Shown in pieces: positions 1-9,188 of a stretch of 64,000 bases of DNA. Source of the stretch: Uliginosibacterium sp. 31-16 (GTDB lineage Bacteria > Pseudomonadota > Gammaproteobacteria > Burkholderiales > Rhodocyclaceae); contig NZ_JAVALZ010000001.1 in assembly GCF_030730865.1 (NCBI RefSeq), positions 1,488,001 through 1,552,000 of the forward strand, given 5' to 3'. The notes under the pieces were generated by a model. It did no database searches. It had not been told where the DNA came from and saw nothing but the letters and a program-made list of their open reading frames with translations. Every line of letters starts with the position of its first letter. The first letter of the stretch is position 1. Both the position numbers and the translations under genes were made by a program.

Positions 1-1
1 G

Positions 2-439
2 GCCTGGGGCGATGGGGAACTGGCGGCGGCAGCCGGCGCGGCGCTGGCCAAGATTCATAATGTGCTGCCCGAGCCACTCAAGCGCGAAGCCCAGCTGGCG
101 CGCCTGTTCATCCCGCCCGGCGGGCAGGAGCGCCTGCCCTGGCTGCAGCCCTTGCGGGTCGCTGTTCGCGAGCGGCGCATGGTGCGCATCGATTACGTAC
201 GCGAGGACAAGACGCCCTCCGAGCGTATTCTGTGGCCGCTCGGACTGTTCTTCTGGGGCCGCGCCTGGACCCTGATCGGCTGGTGCGATCTGCGCGGGGA
301 CTTCCGCCATTTCCGTGTTGACCGCATCCAGCAGCTCGACGCGCTGGATGCGCTGTTCCCGGATCAGCCTGGCCGGCGCCTCGGTGATTTCTTCGATCAG
401 CTGGAGCGCAGGGAAGGCATTCGCGTCAAGCGCGAGTAG
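2..439 (+). CDS. WYL-domain transcriptional regulator, C-terminal part
   Basis: The open frame enters from the left edge, so only the last ~145 residues are visible and the N-terminal helix-turn-helix is missing. The visible part matches the WYL (YafY/PafC-type) family: an Arg-Ile-Asp-Tyr strand after a short helical region, then 'RILWPLGLFFWGRAWTLIGW', then the Arg-containing 'DFRHFRVDRIQQL' motif typical of the ligand-binding core. Family members are one-component regulators that bind nucleic-acid or nucleotide ligands through the WYL domain. It is the last gene of its direction before the convergent chemotaxis receptor, with 54 bases between the stops. The target is unknown. Confidence 0.85.
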   Translation, partial: AWGDGELAAAAGAALAKIHNVLPEPLKREAQLARLFIPPGGQERLPWLQPLRVAVRERRMVRIDYVREDKTPSERILWPLGLFFWGRAWTLIGWCDLRGDFRHFRVDRIQQLDALDALFPDQPGRRLGDFFDQLERREGIRVKRE

Positions 440-493
440 GCACCAGGGCGTGTTCACAGCAGGCGAGGGGTTGCGCGTGCACGAAATGACGCT

Positions 494-2116
494 CTAGAGT
501 TGGTAAGCCGACACGATGCCGTGCATCTCCTTGGCAAGATGGTCGAGCTGTTGCGCAACACTGGCGCTTTCTTCTGCCGAAGCGCTGCTTTCCTCCGACA
601 TCTGGGCAATCTTCTCGACCTGTGCCGCAATGGAGTTGGTGGCGGAACCCTGCTCGCGGATGGCGCTGGCGATTTCTTCGACCATCTGCACGGCACCGTG
701 ACTGCCCGCCCGGATCTGCTGGATGGCCTGGTTGGCTTCCTGCGCACCGGAGACGCCCGTGCTGACGCGGCGTACTGCCTCCTGCATGCAATCGACAGCA
801 CCGCTGGCGCTGGTGCGCATGGTGTTGATGGTGCCCTCGATTTCCCGCGTCGAATTGGCCGTGCGCTCGGCGAGCTTGCGTACCTCGTCGGCCACCACGG
901 CAAAACCACGCCCCTGCTCGCCGGCCCGCGCGGCTTCGATGGCGGCATTCAGCGCCAGCAGGTTGGTCTGGTCGGCGACTTCCTTGATTACGGCCACCAC
1001 GCTGGCGATCTCGCCGCTGTGGCGCTCCAGTTCGTGAATGCGCCCGGCGGCTTCGTGAACGGAGCCGGCGATGTCATTGATGTCGCACACGGTCTGGCCG
1101 ATCACCTGTTCACCGTTCGCGGCCAGAAGACCGGAATGGCTGGACAGGGTATTGGCTTCCTGGGCGCGATCGGCCACGTGGTTGATGCTGACCGTCATTT
1201 CCTCGACGGTTGCGGCCATGTCGGAGGCGGCTGCGCTTTGTTGCTGCGAGCCCGTTGCTACATGGCTCGCGGCACTCGCCATCTGACTGGCGGAGGCGGC
1301 GAGTGAATGGGCGCCGTTCGCGATGGTCTGCAGGCTGCCCTGCATGCGTTCGATCAGGCGGTTGACTGCGCCTGCCGTAGCGCCCAGCTCATCCTGCTGC
1401 AGGACCCGGATGCGACGCGTGAAGTCCAGCCGGGTTTCGATATGTTCGACCGCCTCCTGCACCTCGTGCAAGGAGCGGCGCACGCTGCGAATCAGCAGGA
1501 AGGCGAGCAGGCCGGTCACGGCCATGGCGAGCAGACTCACTGCCCAGGCGATCTCCAGCAACAGGCTGGCCTTTCTGGCCGCCGCCAGCTGGGATTCGTC
1601 GGCGAGCTTGTCGTTGTATTCCCGGTGCGCCTTGATCGCTGCGCTGACCTTGGTGCCCAGCTCCACGCCCTTGCCGGTGAAGAGATCACGCGCAGCATCG
1701 GTGTCGAAGTCGCGCGACAGCTGCATGACCTGCTCGGTGACCTGCGCATAGGCACGAATCTGCTGGCGTTCGTCTTCCAGCAGGATTTTGTCCTGTGCAT
1801 CGACCTGCATCTCTTTGGCATAGCGCTCGAGATTCGCCTCGATCCGTTCGTTCGTAGCCCGGATGTTCGCTTCGTCGGCTTTCTTGCGCTCGTCGTAGAG
1901 GTCCAGCACGTGTACCGCAGCCATGCGACGAATCGCCAGGAAGTCACGTTCGACTTCATTGAGCAGGGCCAGACTGGGGCGGATGTTGGTCTGGAAGTCG
2001 GTCAGACTTTGCTGGGGCGCGCGTGCGGCAAAATAACCTGCTGCCGAGACCAGCAGCAGTGACAGCATGGATGCTGCGCTCATGACAAGAAGTCGTTGCG
2101 TGATGCTCAAATTCAT
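494..2116 (-). CDS. methyl-accepting chemotaxis protein
   Basis: A 540-residue membrane chemoreceptor. An N-terminal membrane segment (about residues 8-30) is followed by a periplasmic four-helix-bundle type sensor domain (to ~185), a second membrane segment (~188-212), a HAMP linker and a long coiled-coil signalling domain. The hairpin tip that contacts CheA/CheW is present around '[20 protein letters not shown]' and '[18 protein letters not shown]'. No CheR-binding pentapeptide is seen at the C terminus, which ends in 'SAYQL'. I chose the ATG at 2116 because GGGGG lies 9 bases upstream; an upstream in-frame TTG at 2125 is less likely. It stands alone with no che genes nearby. The ligand is unknown. 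Confidence 0.93.
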   Translation of the reverse strand: MNLSITQRLLVMSAASMLSLLLVSAAGYFAARAPQQSLTDFQTNIRPSLALLNEVERDFLAIRRMAAVHVLDLYDERKKADEANIRATNERIEANLERYAKEMQVDAQDKILLEDERQQIRAYAQVTEQVMQLSRDFDTDAARDLFTGKGVELGTKVSAAIKAHREYNDKLADESQLAAARKASLLLEIAWAVSLLAMAVTGLLAFLLIRSVRRSLHEVQEAVEHIETRLDFTRRIRVLQQDELGATAGAVNRLIERMQGSLQTIANGAHSLAASASQMASAASHVATGSQQQSAAASDMAATVEEMTVSINHVADRAQEANTLSSHSGLLAANGEQVIGQTVCDINDIAGSVHEAAGRIHELERHSGEIASVVAVIKEVADQTNLLALNAAIEAARAGEQGRGFAVVADEVRKLAERTANSTREIEGTINTMRTSASGAVDCMQEAVRRVSTGVSGAQEANQAIQQIRAGSHGAVQMVEEIASAIREQGSATNSIAAQVEKIAQMSEESSASAEESASVAQQLDHLAKEMHGIVSAYQL

Positions 2117-2272
2117 ATCGATCAACCCCCGAGTAGTCAGAAAACCGGAAATGGGTTGGCGAGTCTTCTGGCTTGCTGCCTGGCCCGAAAGGGTAGGTAT
2201 CGACAGGTTTAGGGGCGACTTGAATGAGTTTGTGTGAAATTTGTTTTCTGATGCAAAAACCCGGCGGTTTGT

Positions 2273-2878
2273 TCAGCGCTCGGCCGAATTCATGTCAACC
2301 GACGCCGGTTCAGGCGGGATGGTGTGCCGCATGCAGCGCCGGGAGGCGATGTGCCAGAGTTGTCGGCCGGACCAGAGTGCGCTGGCGACAGCCAGACCCG
2401 GCAGCCAGATCCACAACAATTCCGAATACAGCACCGCCAGCCCGCGCCCGTCCATGAAGCGCTGCAGGCTCAGCGGCGAGACACGGATGACTTGCCAGGG
2501 CGCAAAGAAGCGGTGCTCGCTCTTCGGCCACAGCAGGGCGATGCCCAGGCCACCAGTGGTCAGCGTGTCGAGCAGACCATGTGAAGCCATGGCAATGAAA
2601 AGAAACAGCCATGTGCCTGTAAAGCGGCGCGTAGCGGGCTTCTCCAGCAGGCGTGCCATGAGAGCCGCGACAGCAAAGGCTGTCAGCAGGGCATGGCTGA
2701 AACCCCGGTGTCCAAGCGCGTTCGCATAGGGTATGCCGAGCCGGAAGGCGAGCACATCCAGATCCGGCAGGATCGACAGCGCCACCCCGGCCCACATTAC
2801 CCGGCGCGGAATCAGTTCCTTGCCCAGACCAAGGCCGAGGGCGAGTGGCACAGCGGCATGTGACAGGATGGTTGGCAT
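2273..2878 (-). CDS. YdjM-type membrane-bound metal-dependent hydrolase
   Basis: A 201-residue integral membrane protein of the YdjM/DUF457 family. It starts with the typical 'MPTILSHAAVPLALGLGLGK', then 'LSILPDLDVLAFRLG' and 'HRGFSHALLTAFAVA', followed by 'ASHGLLDTLTTGGLG'. The conserved His and Asp residues (SHA, PDLD, HRGFSH, SHGLLD) are the expected metal ligands. Four to five hydrophobic segments are visible. The ATG overlaps the stop of the upstream acyltransferase gene (TGATG), so the two are translationally coupled. The substrate of this family is not established. An open frame extends far upstream of this start but overlaps the acyltransferase and is a shadow. Confidence 0.85.
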   Translation of the reverse strand: MPTILSHAAVPLALGLGLGKELIPRRVMWAGVALSILPDLDVLAFRLGIPYANALGHRGFSHALLTAFAVAALMARLLEKPATRRFTGTWLFLFIAMASHGLLDTLTTGGLGIALLWPKSEHRFFAPWQVIRVSPLSLQRFMDGRGLAVLYSELLWIWLPGLAVASALWSGRQLWHIASRRCMRHTIPPEPASVDMNSAER

Positions 2879-3891
2879 CAGCGCACCGTCTGGCGAATGA
2901 AGGGGATGCGCAGCAGCAGTGCGGTGGACAGTGCCGACAGTGCGAAAGCGGCCAGCGTCGTGAGCGGGATGCCGACGGCCGGGTGCCACAGGAAACCGTT
3001 GATGCCGATCCGTGCGAGTGCCAGCAGCCACAATGGATGGATCAGGTAGATGCCGAAGGATAGCGGCGCCAGCCTCACGCAGCCTGCGGCCAGGTGCGTG
3101 ATGAAGCCGGCATGGCGGCGCAGGCCGAGCAGGAACATGCACACGCCCATCAGCAGGATCAGCGGATTCGGGTAGGCGTACATCAGTTCGATGGCGCGTG
3201 GTCCCAGCCAGGGGCGCAGCAAACCGGCGCCGAGCGCGACGCCGCTGCCCGCCACAAGCATCAGCACCAGCAGGCCTGGCGAGCGCGGTTGCGTAGGGTG
3301 CGTGAAGAGCAGATGGCCGAGCAGGAAATAGCCGGTGAAGGGCAGGAAACTGGTCAGGAAAGTGGCACTGGTGGACGGTGTAGCAGTGCCCACGGCGGCG
3401 AGCGCGCAGCAGGCAATGGTCAGCCCGCGCAGCTCGGTGTCGTTGCTGCGGGCGATCAGGCGGCGCAGGAAAGGGGTCAGCAGATACAGACCCGGCAGCA
3501 TGTACAGATACCACAGGTGATACCAGGGCGTGCCGCGCAGGAGACTGCCAGCGGCCCGGAGGAGGCTCCATTGCGGGGCCGTGGCGGCTGCCAGCGCGAG
3601 GTAGAGCAGCGTCCAGAAAACGGTCGGCCGCCACAGGCGCAGGGCGCGGCGTCGGTAGAATTCCGCTGCCGGCTGATCCGCCGGGCCGCTCAGCAATACG
3701 GCTCCGCTGATCATCACGAAGACCGGCACGCACCAGTGGCAGAAGCTGTCCCACAGGTTTGCCGCCCACCAGGCGCTGTCCTGCCCGTCGGGCAGGGCGA
3801 CCAGCACCATCGCCGCCGCATGCACACCGACCACGGCCAGGGCGGCGGCGCTGCGCAGGAGTTCGAGGGAGGCGTGGCGGGTGGAGGGCAT
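2878..3891 (-). CDS. acyltransferase family 3 membrane protein
   Basis: A 337-residue polytopic membrane protein of the acyltransferase-3 (OafA/WecH-like) family. These enzymes O-acylate cell-surface sugars or lipids using acyl donors. The N-terminal 'SLELLRSAAALAVVGVHAAA' carries the conserved Arg and catalytic-type His, followed by 'CVPVFVMISGAVLL', the family's second motif. About ten hydrophobic helices follow, ending near 'PFIRQTVR'. It starts 4 bases after the TonB-like gene stop and overlaps the YdjM-type gene by one base. The order TonB-like, acyltransferase, hydrolase suggests an envelope-modifying operon, but the acceptor cannot be deduced. Confidence 0.9.
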   Translation of the reverse strand: MPSTRHASLELLRSAAALAVVGVHAAAMVLVALPDGQDSAWWAANLWDSFCHWCVPVFVMISGAVLLSGPADQPAAEFYRRRALRLWRPTVFWTLLYLALAAATAPQWSLLRAAGSLLRGTPWYHLWYLYMLPGLYLLTPFLRRLIARSNDTELRGLTIACCALAAVGTATPSTSATFLTSFLPFTGYFLLGHLLFTHPTQPRSPGLLVLMLVAGSGVALGAGLLRPWLGPRAIELMYAYPNPLILLMGVCMFLLGLRRHAGFITHLAAGCVRLAPLSFGIYLIHPLWLLALARIGINGFLWHPAVGIPLTTLAAFALSALSTALLLRIPFIRQTVR

Positions 3892-3895
3892 GCGC

Positions 3896-4441
3896 CTATT
3901 GCGAGCTGACCCCGATGTCCTCGCGCGTGAAGTTCAGGGTGCGCACCAGCACGAGGATGTCGTATTCCTTGCGGATATCCGGCGAAAAGGGTTCGAAGGG
4001 CGCGGCTTTGCGCACGATGCGCAAAGCCGCTTCGTTGAGTCTGGCGTCGGCGGTGGAGCGGGACAGCTCGGCGGACTGGAGGCTGCCGTCAGGCCTGATC
4101 TCAAAGATTACTTGCACGCTGCCATACAGTGAATGCCCCGAATCGTCCTTGGGAAAATTGGCATCACCAACCCGCGCGATCTTTTGCACGGTCGAATCAG
4201 CGTACGCGGCAAGTGGGTATTCCCGTGTCCGCGGCGAAATGATGCCCTTACGAGGGGATACCGTGTAGTCAGCAAGATTTTTCTCGATGACATCCTCATT
4301 GCCCGCGATAGCTTTCGCCTTGCTGATATCGAGCCCTTGGGCGGCTGATGCAGTGGCCTGTGGCGGCGTACTCTGGCTGGCCCCCGGTTCATCGGCACGT
4401 ACGCAGAAGCTGGCCGATAGGACAAGGAGGATGGCGCGCAT
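3896..4441 (-). CDS. TonB C-terminal-like periplasmic protein
   Basis: A 181-residue protein. A short signal-like N terminus (residues 1-16) is followed by a Pro/Ala/Gln linker and a C-terminal domain resembling TonB/TolA C-terminal domains: 'YGSVQVIFEIRPDGSLQ', 'LNEAALRIVRKAAPFEPF' and a final strand. The domain is paralogous to the C terminus of the next gene upstream (4617-5624): both share 'KGIISPRTREY'/'KGFISPRTREY' and 'DIRKEYDILVL'. Unlike a true TonB it shows no long proline-rich spacer and probably a cleavable signal rather than an anchor. ATG 4441 was chosen because GGTGA precedes it; an in-frame GTG lies at 4453. No ExbB/ExbD genes are near. Confidence 0.75.
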   Translation of the reverse strand: MRAILLVLSASFCVRADEPGASQSTPPQATASAAQGLDISKAKAIAGNEDVIEKNLADYTVSPRKGIISPRTREYPLAAYADSTVQKIARVGDANFPKDDSGHSLYGSVQVIFEIRPDGSLQSAELSRSTADARLNEAALRIVRKAAPFEPFSPDIRKEYDILVLVRTLNFTREDIGVSSQ

Positions 4442-4616
4442 GAATGTTTTCACCGTTACGATAAGGCCGGATCATGCCAGCCTATGCGGGGCCGGGGCAA
4501 TGCTGCACCGTTGGAACAGACGGTCACGATCCTGATCGGCGGGTTACGCTGCGCTAACCCGCCCTTGCTGACTGTGGCTGCCCGCCGTGATCTGGCGGGG
4601 GACATCACTCAGTGGG

Positions 4617-5624
4617 TCACTGTCCGATGCTGATGTCGTCGGTGGTGAAGCGCATGGTCCGGGTCAGCACCAGGATGTCGTACTCTTTGCGGATGTCCGG
4701 CGGAAAGGCTGCAAACGGTGCCGAGAGCTTGATGATCCGCAGCGCTGCCTCGTTGAGCTTGGTATTGCGATCCGGGCGCACCACGTCGACGGAGGCAAGG
4801 CTGCCGTCGGGGCGGATCTCGATGGAAACCAGCACGCTGCCGTAGAGCGAGCCCCGTTCGCCACGCGGGAAGTTGAGTTCGCCGACCCGCTCCAGCTTCA
4901 TGCGGAAAGCCTCGCCGTACTGGGCCAGGTTGTATTCCCGGGTGCGTGGTGAAATGAAGCCTTTCTTGGGGCGTGCAGCGTAGTCGCTGACGCTCTTCTC
5001 AACCACGGCTTCCTGGCGCGCGATGGCTTTTTTGGTGCTCAGGTCCAGCCCGCCCTTGGGTTGCGGCGTGTCGGCGGGCTGCTCTTCGTTCTTGCTCTGA
5101 CGCTCGCGGGCAGCACTGATCTCTGTCGCCTTGTTGCGCGCCAGCAGTTCCCGCTGCAGGGTTTCCAGCTGCTGCACTTTCTGCTGGGTTTCGACCAGCG
5201 CATCGCCGTCGCGTGTTGCATCCTGCGGCGGCAGGGGCGAGGTCGGCATGTTTTTCTGGTCAGCCTGCTCGCCACCTCCGTCCAGATTGGCCTGAGCCAG
5301 GGCCTGGGCGTCCTTGGGCGCGCGCTTGTGCTTGGCGTTGACCAGCACGACCTGCAGGCCCTGATCGCGCTGTTTGCGCAAACCGCCATCGGGGTTGATG
5401 AAGTGGGTAGCCAGCAGCAGGCCATGAGCCAGTGCGGAGAATCCGATACCGAAGACCAGCGCGTGCATGATCATCCACTGGCGGACGCGCTGCATCGGTT
5501 CGCTTTCGCGCCGCTTCATCTCGCGCACGACCGCCGGCACGCGCGGCTTCTTGGCGACCTGCGTGGCAGGTGCTTGAGCGGACGTGGGCTTGAGGACGCG
5601 AGGTGGGCGGTTAGGTGCAGACAT
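4617..5624 (-). CDS. TonB family protein with membrane anchor
   Basis: A 335-residue protein. A basic cytoplasmic N terminus is followed by one membrane segment around 'MIMHALVFGIGFSALAHGLL', a long polar, Gln/Glu-rich periplasmic coil (about residues 95-215) and a TonB-like C-terminal domain ('GSVLVSIEIRPDGSLASVDV', 'LNEAALRIIKLSAPFAAF'). The architecture matches TonB/TolA proteins that couple the inner membrane to outer-membrane components. It lies 10 bases downstream of the RNase II-type gene. The ATG at 5624 was preferred to an upstream in-frame start that would overlap the RNase stop. Its partner is not evident; the receptor at 13-15 kb is one candidate. Confidence 0.8.
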   Translation of the reverse strand: MSAPNRPPRVLKPTSAQAPATQVAKKPRVPAVVREMKRRESEPMQRVRQWMIMHALVFGIGFSALAHGLLLATHFINPDGGLRKQRDQGLQVVLVNAKHKRAPKDAQALAQANLDGGGEQADQKNMPTSPLPPQDATRDGDALVETQQKVQQLETLQRELLARNKATEISAARERQSKNEEQPADTPQPKGGLDLSTKKAIARQEAVVEKSVSDYAARPKKGFISPRTREYNLAQYGEAFRMKLERVGELNFPRGERGSLYGSVLVSIEIRPDGSLASVDVVRPDRNTKLNEAALRIIKLSAPFAAFPPDIRKEYDILVLTRTMRFTTDDISIGQ

Positions 5625-5634
5625 CGCGAGGATT

Positions 5635-7557
5635 CTACGCGAGCGGGGTTTCTTCTTCCTCGCCGTCGGTCCCGTCATCCGCTGTGGTCAGCGGCGGCAG
5701 GGTAGCGAGGTATTTGCCGCGCAGCTCGATTTCGACCAGATCGCTGCTCTCGATGGCGAACTGCACGCGTTCGTGCGGCTTCACCTCACCCGGCAGGGAG
5801 TGCAGCTTGAAGACGAAGGGCACGGCTTCGCAACGCAGGATGTTCTCGCGCAGCACCTTGGCAGTGGCTTCCTTCTCGCCACTCTGGCGCAACCAGCGCA
5901 AGGCCCAGTAGCGCTCCATGCCGCGCTGGAATTCGTTGTAGGCGCTGTAGGTGGCGTCAAAGTCGTTCATCGCCGCGGCGAGTTCGGCCGAGCCTGGCGC
6001 GAAGGGCGCGTCCACGCCCTGCAGGTGAGCAATGAGCTGCCACTGATTGCACAGGTCGACGTAGCGCCGCAGCGGGCTGGACGACCAGGCGTAGCAATCG
6101 ACGCCGAGGCCGTCATGCGGCGCGGCAGCGGTGGTCATGCGCACCCGGCCGCCGGTTTGGGCGCGGTAGATCGCCGGAATGCCGGCTTCGTGCAGCAGCT
6201 TGCCCCAGCTGGAGTTGGCCAGAATCATCAGCTCGGCGACCAGCTTGTCCAGCGGCGAGCCACGGCGGCGCTGCTCGATGGTGATGTGCCCGGGGCCGTC
6301 CTTCGTCTCCTGCGACCAGTCGACGGTGTAGTTGAAGTCCAGCTGGTTCTGGTTGGCCGAGGGCTTGCCACGCCCGGCTTCCAGCACTGTGGCGAACTCC
6401 CACAGGGTTTTCAGCTCGGCCATGTAGGGTGCGTCGGGCAAGTCGCCCTGCAAGCTTTCTTCGTTGAAGACGGGTTCGATGTCGTGGTGGCGCAGATTGG
6501 CCGAAACATGCACGCGCTCGATGCGGCTCGTCATGCCAGCGATGCTGAAGTCGCGATTGACCTCGACGTACAGCGACAGCGCCGGGCGCGCCTGACCTTC
6601 GCCCAGCGTGTAGGCGGCGACGAGTTCATCCGGCAGCATGGTGATCTTGTTGCCGGGCATGTAGACCGTGGACAGGCGGCGGCGTGCCACCGCATCGACC
6701 GGGCAGCCCGGGCGGATGCCCAGACCGGGTGCGGCGATATGGATGCCGACCGTCCAGCCGCCTTCAGCGCGTGGCGCGAGCGAGAAGGCGTCGTCGATTT
6801 CGGTGGTGCTGGCGTCGTCGATCGAAAAGGCTTCGACCGGTGCCAGCGGCAGATCATCGGGCAGCGCCGGCGCCATCAGTTCCGGAAAGGCCGTGCCTTC
6901 GGGGAAGTATTCGAAGAGGAAGCGGCCCAAATGCAGATCGTGGGTCGACTTGATCGCGCCGACCTTGAGCAGCAGGCGCGGCGCAGACTGACCGCTCTCG
7001 TCGGTGGCGGCTTCCAAGGCCTTGGTTTCCAGACGGTTGCGATCCGGTTTGTAGAGCAAGGCTTGCAGCATCGGCGCGAATTCGGCGGGCAGGGAACCAG
7101 CGAGCAGTTCGCCCTTCATGCGCTCGACCTGCTCCTGCTGCAGGCGCTTCTTTTCGGCGCCGGCCAGTGCGGCGGCAAGAATCTCGGGTGGTGCCTTGCG
7201 GAAACGGCCCTTGCCCTTGCGATGGAAGTGGATCGGCGAGGCGAAGAGCTTCACCAGCACGGCAGTCGCTTCGACCGGCGATGCGGCATGGCCGAAATAG
7301 TCGGCAGCGAATTCGCTGAAAGCGAACTCATCGTCGCCACACATTTCCCACAGGAATTCGGTATCCATCTCCGCTGTGGCGGCCTCGGCGCGCGGCATCA
7401 ATTCACTGGCCGACGGGGCATTGAAGCGCAGCAGCACATTGGCGGCCTTGAGCTTCACGCGTTTGCCCGTGGCGGTTTCCACCTGCAGGGAGGAATCGTT
7501 ATCAGCGAGGATCGTACCGGTCTTGAAAGACCCGTCCTCTTCGAACAGCACATTCAT
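5635..7557 (-). CDS. RNB-domain exoribonuclease (RNase II family)
   Basis: A 640-residue RNase II/R-family 3'-5' exoribonuclease. The RNB catalytic core shows 'DDASTTEIDDAFSL', with the acidic residues that bind the two magnesium ions, then 'VGIHIAAPGLGI', 'STVYMPGNKITMLPDELVA' and, further on, 'SSSPLRRYVDLCNQWQLIA', the conserved RNB helix. The N-terminal region is short compared with E. coli RNase R, which is typical of the shorter RNB enzymes found in betaproteobacteria. The ATG at 7557 is used; a TTG one codon upstream is also in frame. The role would be mRNA/stable RNA decay in the cytoplasm. Confidence 0.92.
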   Translation of the reverse strand: MNVLFEEDGSFKTGTILADNDSSLQVETATGKRVKLKAANVLLRFNAPSASELMPRAEAATAEMDTEFLWEMCGDDEFAFSEFAADYFGHAASPVEATAVLVKLFASPIHFHRKGKGRFRKAPPEILAAALAGAEKKRLQQEQVERMKGELLAGSLPAEFAPMLQALLYKPDRNRLETKALEAATDESGQSAPRLLLKVGAIKSTHDLHLGRFLFEYFPEGTAFPELMAPALPDDLPLAPVEAFSIDDASTTEIDDAFSLAPRAEGGWTVGIHIAAPGLGIRPGCPVDAVARRRLSTVYMPGNKITMLPDELVAAYTLGEGQARPALSLYVEVNRDFSIAGMTSRIERVHVSANLRHHDIEPVFNEESLQGDLPDAPYMAELKTLWEFATVLEAGRGKPSANQNQLDFNYTVDWSQETKDGPGHITIEQRRRGSPLDKLVAELMILANSSWGKLLHEAGIPAIYRAQTGGRVRMTTAAAPHDGLGVDCYAWSSSPLRRYVDLCNQWQLIAHLQGVDAPFAPGSAELAAAMNDFDATYSAYNEFQRGMERYWALRWLRQSGEKEATAKVLRENILRCEAVPFVFKLHSLPGEVKPHERVQFAIESSDLVEIELRGKYLATLPPLTTADDGTDGEEEETPLA

Positions 7558-7740
7558 CAAATTCGGCCTGCGGGGTTTTACGACCGGGGATTATAGCGGG
7601 GAAGCAGGCCGGCAAGCCGCTGCAACGGGTATGTCTGGATAGCCGCGTGCAGACTCATTCTTCACCAAGGGGGTTCTGCCAGCCAATGTCCGCCTTGGTC
7701 TGCGGGGAGGTGCTTTGCAGGTCCTTGTGCAACAAGGCTT

Positions 7741-8616
7741 TCAGGCATGTGCCCGGCGCAATGCATCCAGCGAGAAGACTGCCAGCCCGGCCCAGATGAA
7801 CAGGAAGCTGATCAGGGCCACGTGATCGAAGGTCTCACGGAAGACGAAAACCGCCAGGGCGAACTGCAGGCTGGGGCCTATGTACTGGATGAAGCCCAGG
7901 GTGGTGTAGCGCAGGCGGCGTGCGCCGATGGCATACAGCAACAGGGGGATGGCGGTCATTACGCCGGTGCCGGCCAGGGCCGCCATCATGCCGATCCCGG
8001 AGAAGTGAGCGTTACCCTGCCAGCCGAGCCAGGCCAGCCAGGCCAATGCAAAGGGCGCGCCGAGCAGGGTTTCGATGAACAGGCCGTCCAGTGCGCCGAC
8101 CGGGGCCTGCTTGCGCAGCAAGCCGTAAACCGAAAAGGTCACCGCCAGACTCAGTGAGATCCACGGCACCACCCCGAGATGCCACACGCGCCATAACACG
8201 CCGGTGCAGGCGAGCGCCACGGCGAGCAATTGCCAGGGCTGCAGGCGTTCGCGCAGGAAGACCGAGGCCAGCAGCACATTCAGCAGGGGGGCAATGAAGT
8301 AGCCGAGGCTGGATTCGAGTACATGACCATTGACGATAGCCCACACGAAGAGCAGCCAGTTTACGGCCGTGAGTGCAGTCGTCAGCGACAGCAGGGCTGC
8401 CAGACGCGGCTCGCGCCAGATCCGGACCACCACGCCGAAGCCGCCGGCGCGCGGCATGATCAGGGCCAGCAGCAGAAGCGACCACACGACCCGGTGCGAC
8501 ACGGTTTCGAGCGCCGGTACGCCTTGTGTCAGTTTCCAGTACAGCGGGGCGATGCCCCAGATGAAGAACGCCGTGAAAGCGGCCCAGAATCCGCCGCGGT
8601 CCTGATCCTTGCTCAT
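7741..8616 (-). CDS. rarD: EamA-family transporter RarD
   Basis: A 291-residue protein with ten predicted membrane helices in two EamA repeats. The N-terminal 'GFWAAFTAFFIWGIAPLYWK' and the internal 'NWLLFVWAIVNGHVLESSLGYFIAPLLNVLL' stretch are characteristic of RarD (chloramphenicol-sensitive protein) permeases, and 'TAIPLLLYAIGARRLRYTTLGFIQYIGPSLQF' completes the second repeat. The physiological substrate of RarD is not settled. The start overlaps the stop of the upstream hydrolase gene (ATGA), making uppP-hydrolase-rarD a probable operon. Confidence 0.92.
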   Translation of the reverse strand: MSKDQDRGGFWAAFTAFFIWGIAPLYWKLTQGVPALETVSHRVVWSLLLLALIMPRAGGFGVVVRIWREPRLAALLSLTTALTAVNWLLFVWAIVNGHVLESSLGYFIAPLLNVLLASVFLRERLQPWQLLAVALACTGVLWRVWHLGVVPWISLSLAVTFSVYGLLRKQAPVGALDGLFIETLLGAPFALAWLAWLGWQGNAHFSGIGMMAALAGTGVMTAIPLLLYAIGARRLRYTTLGFIQYIGPSLQFALAVFVFRETFDHVALISFLFIWAGLAVFSLDALRRAHA

Positions 8617-9185
8617 CGGCTCAGTCCGGCGAAGGCGATCACCTCGTCGAGATAGTCTTCCCAGCGCGTGAAGCCGTGGTCGCCGCCCGGCAAGACGGTT
8701 TGGCGGCTACCAGCGTAGCGCCTGACGGCATGACGATAATCGAGGGTTTCGTCGCCTTCTTCGGCCAGCAGCCAGAAGTTTTCCGGCTGGCGGATCAGGG
8801 GTGTATCCAGCGCGGCGATCTGCGCGGCGTGTTCGGCGTTGAACGTGAACCGCTGCGGCGTGTAGAGCATCTCGTGCTCGCCGAGGAACAGGGTCGGGTC
8901 GAAGGCTGCATGCGGCACGAAGGGATTGATCACCACTGCGCGCAGCCCGTGCTTCTCGGCCAGATGGGTCACATAAAAACCGCCCAGCGAGCTGCCCGCC
9001 AATGCAGGGGGCGTGGCACATGCGGCGATCTGCGCCTCGACCTGGGCGATGACTTCAAACGGCACGGGCGAGAGTTGTGCGCACCACATCCGGTCACTCA
9101 GCCCGCGCTGCGCCATGCGCGCGGCGAGTGCCTGCACCTTCTGCGATTGCGGGCCGGAGCGGAAGCCGTGGAGGTAGAGGAGCAT
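8613..9185 (-). CDS. YqiA/YcfP-family alpha/beta-fold esterase-like protein
   Basis: A 190-residue protein of the YqiA (UPF0227) group of small alpha/beta hydrolases. It opens with 'MLLYLHGFRSGPQSQK', has the nucleophile elbow 'GSSLGGFYVTHLAEKHG' (Ser in GSSLGG), the family segment 'VVINPFVPHAAFD', an Asp-containing 'LLAEEGDETLDYR' and the final His in 'LPGGDHGFTRWEDYLDEV'. The Ser-Asp-His triad is therefore visible. The family is thought to act on small acyl esters, but the natural substrate is unknown. It sits 3 bases after the uppP stop and overlaps rarD. Confidence 0.88.
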   Translation of the reverse strand: MLLYLHGFRSGPQSQKVQALAARMAQRGLSDRMWCAQLSPVPFEVIAQVEAQIAACATPPALAGSSLGGFYVTHLAEKHGLRAVVINPFVPHAAFDPTLFLGEHEMLYTPQRFTFNAEHAAQIAALDTPLIRQPENFWLLAEEGDETLDYRHAVRRYAGSRQTVLPGGDHGFTRWEDYLDEVIAFAGLSR

Positions 9186-9188
9186 GCT

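Noticed and set aside
2126-2272. Flagellar sigma-28 promoter upstream of the chemotaxis receptor
   Set aside because: TAAAC and GTCGATA segments are present but the spacing does not match the sigma-28 consensus.
2879-3769. Very long minus-strand frame extending the YdjM-type protein upstream to 498 residues
   Set aside because: The extra part overlaps the acyltransferase in another frame and is Arg/Pro/His-rich shadow sequence; the family start is at 2878.
5584-7596. 670-codon open frame antisense to the RNase II-type gene
   Set aside because: Shadow frame; the minus-strand RNB protein carries the catalytic motifs.
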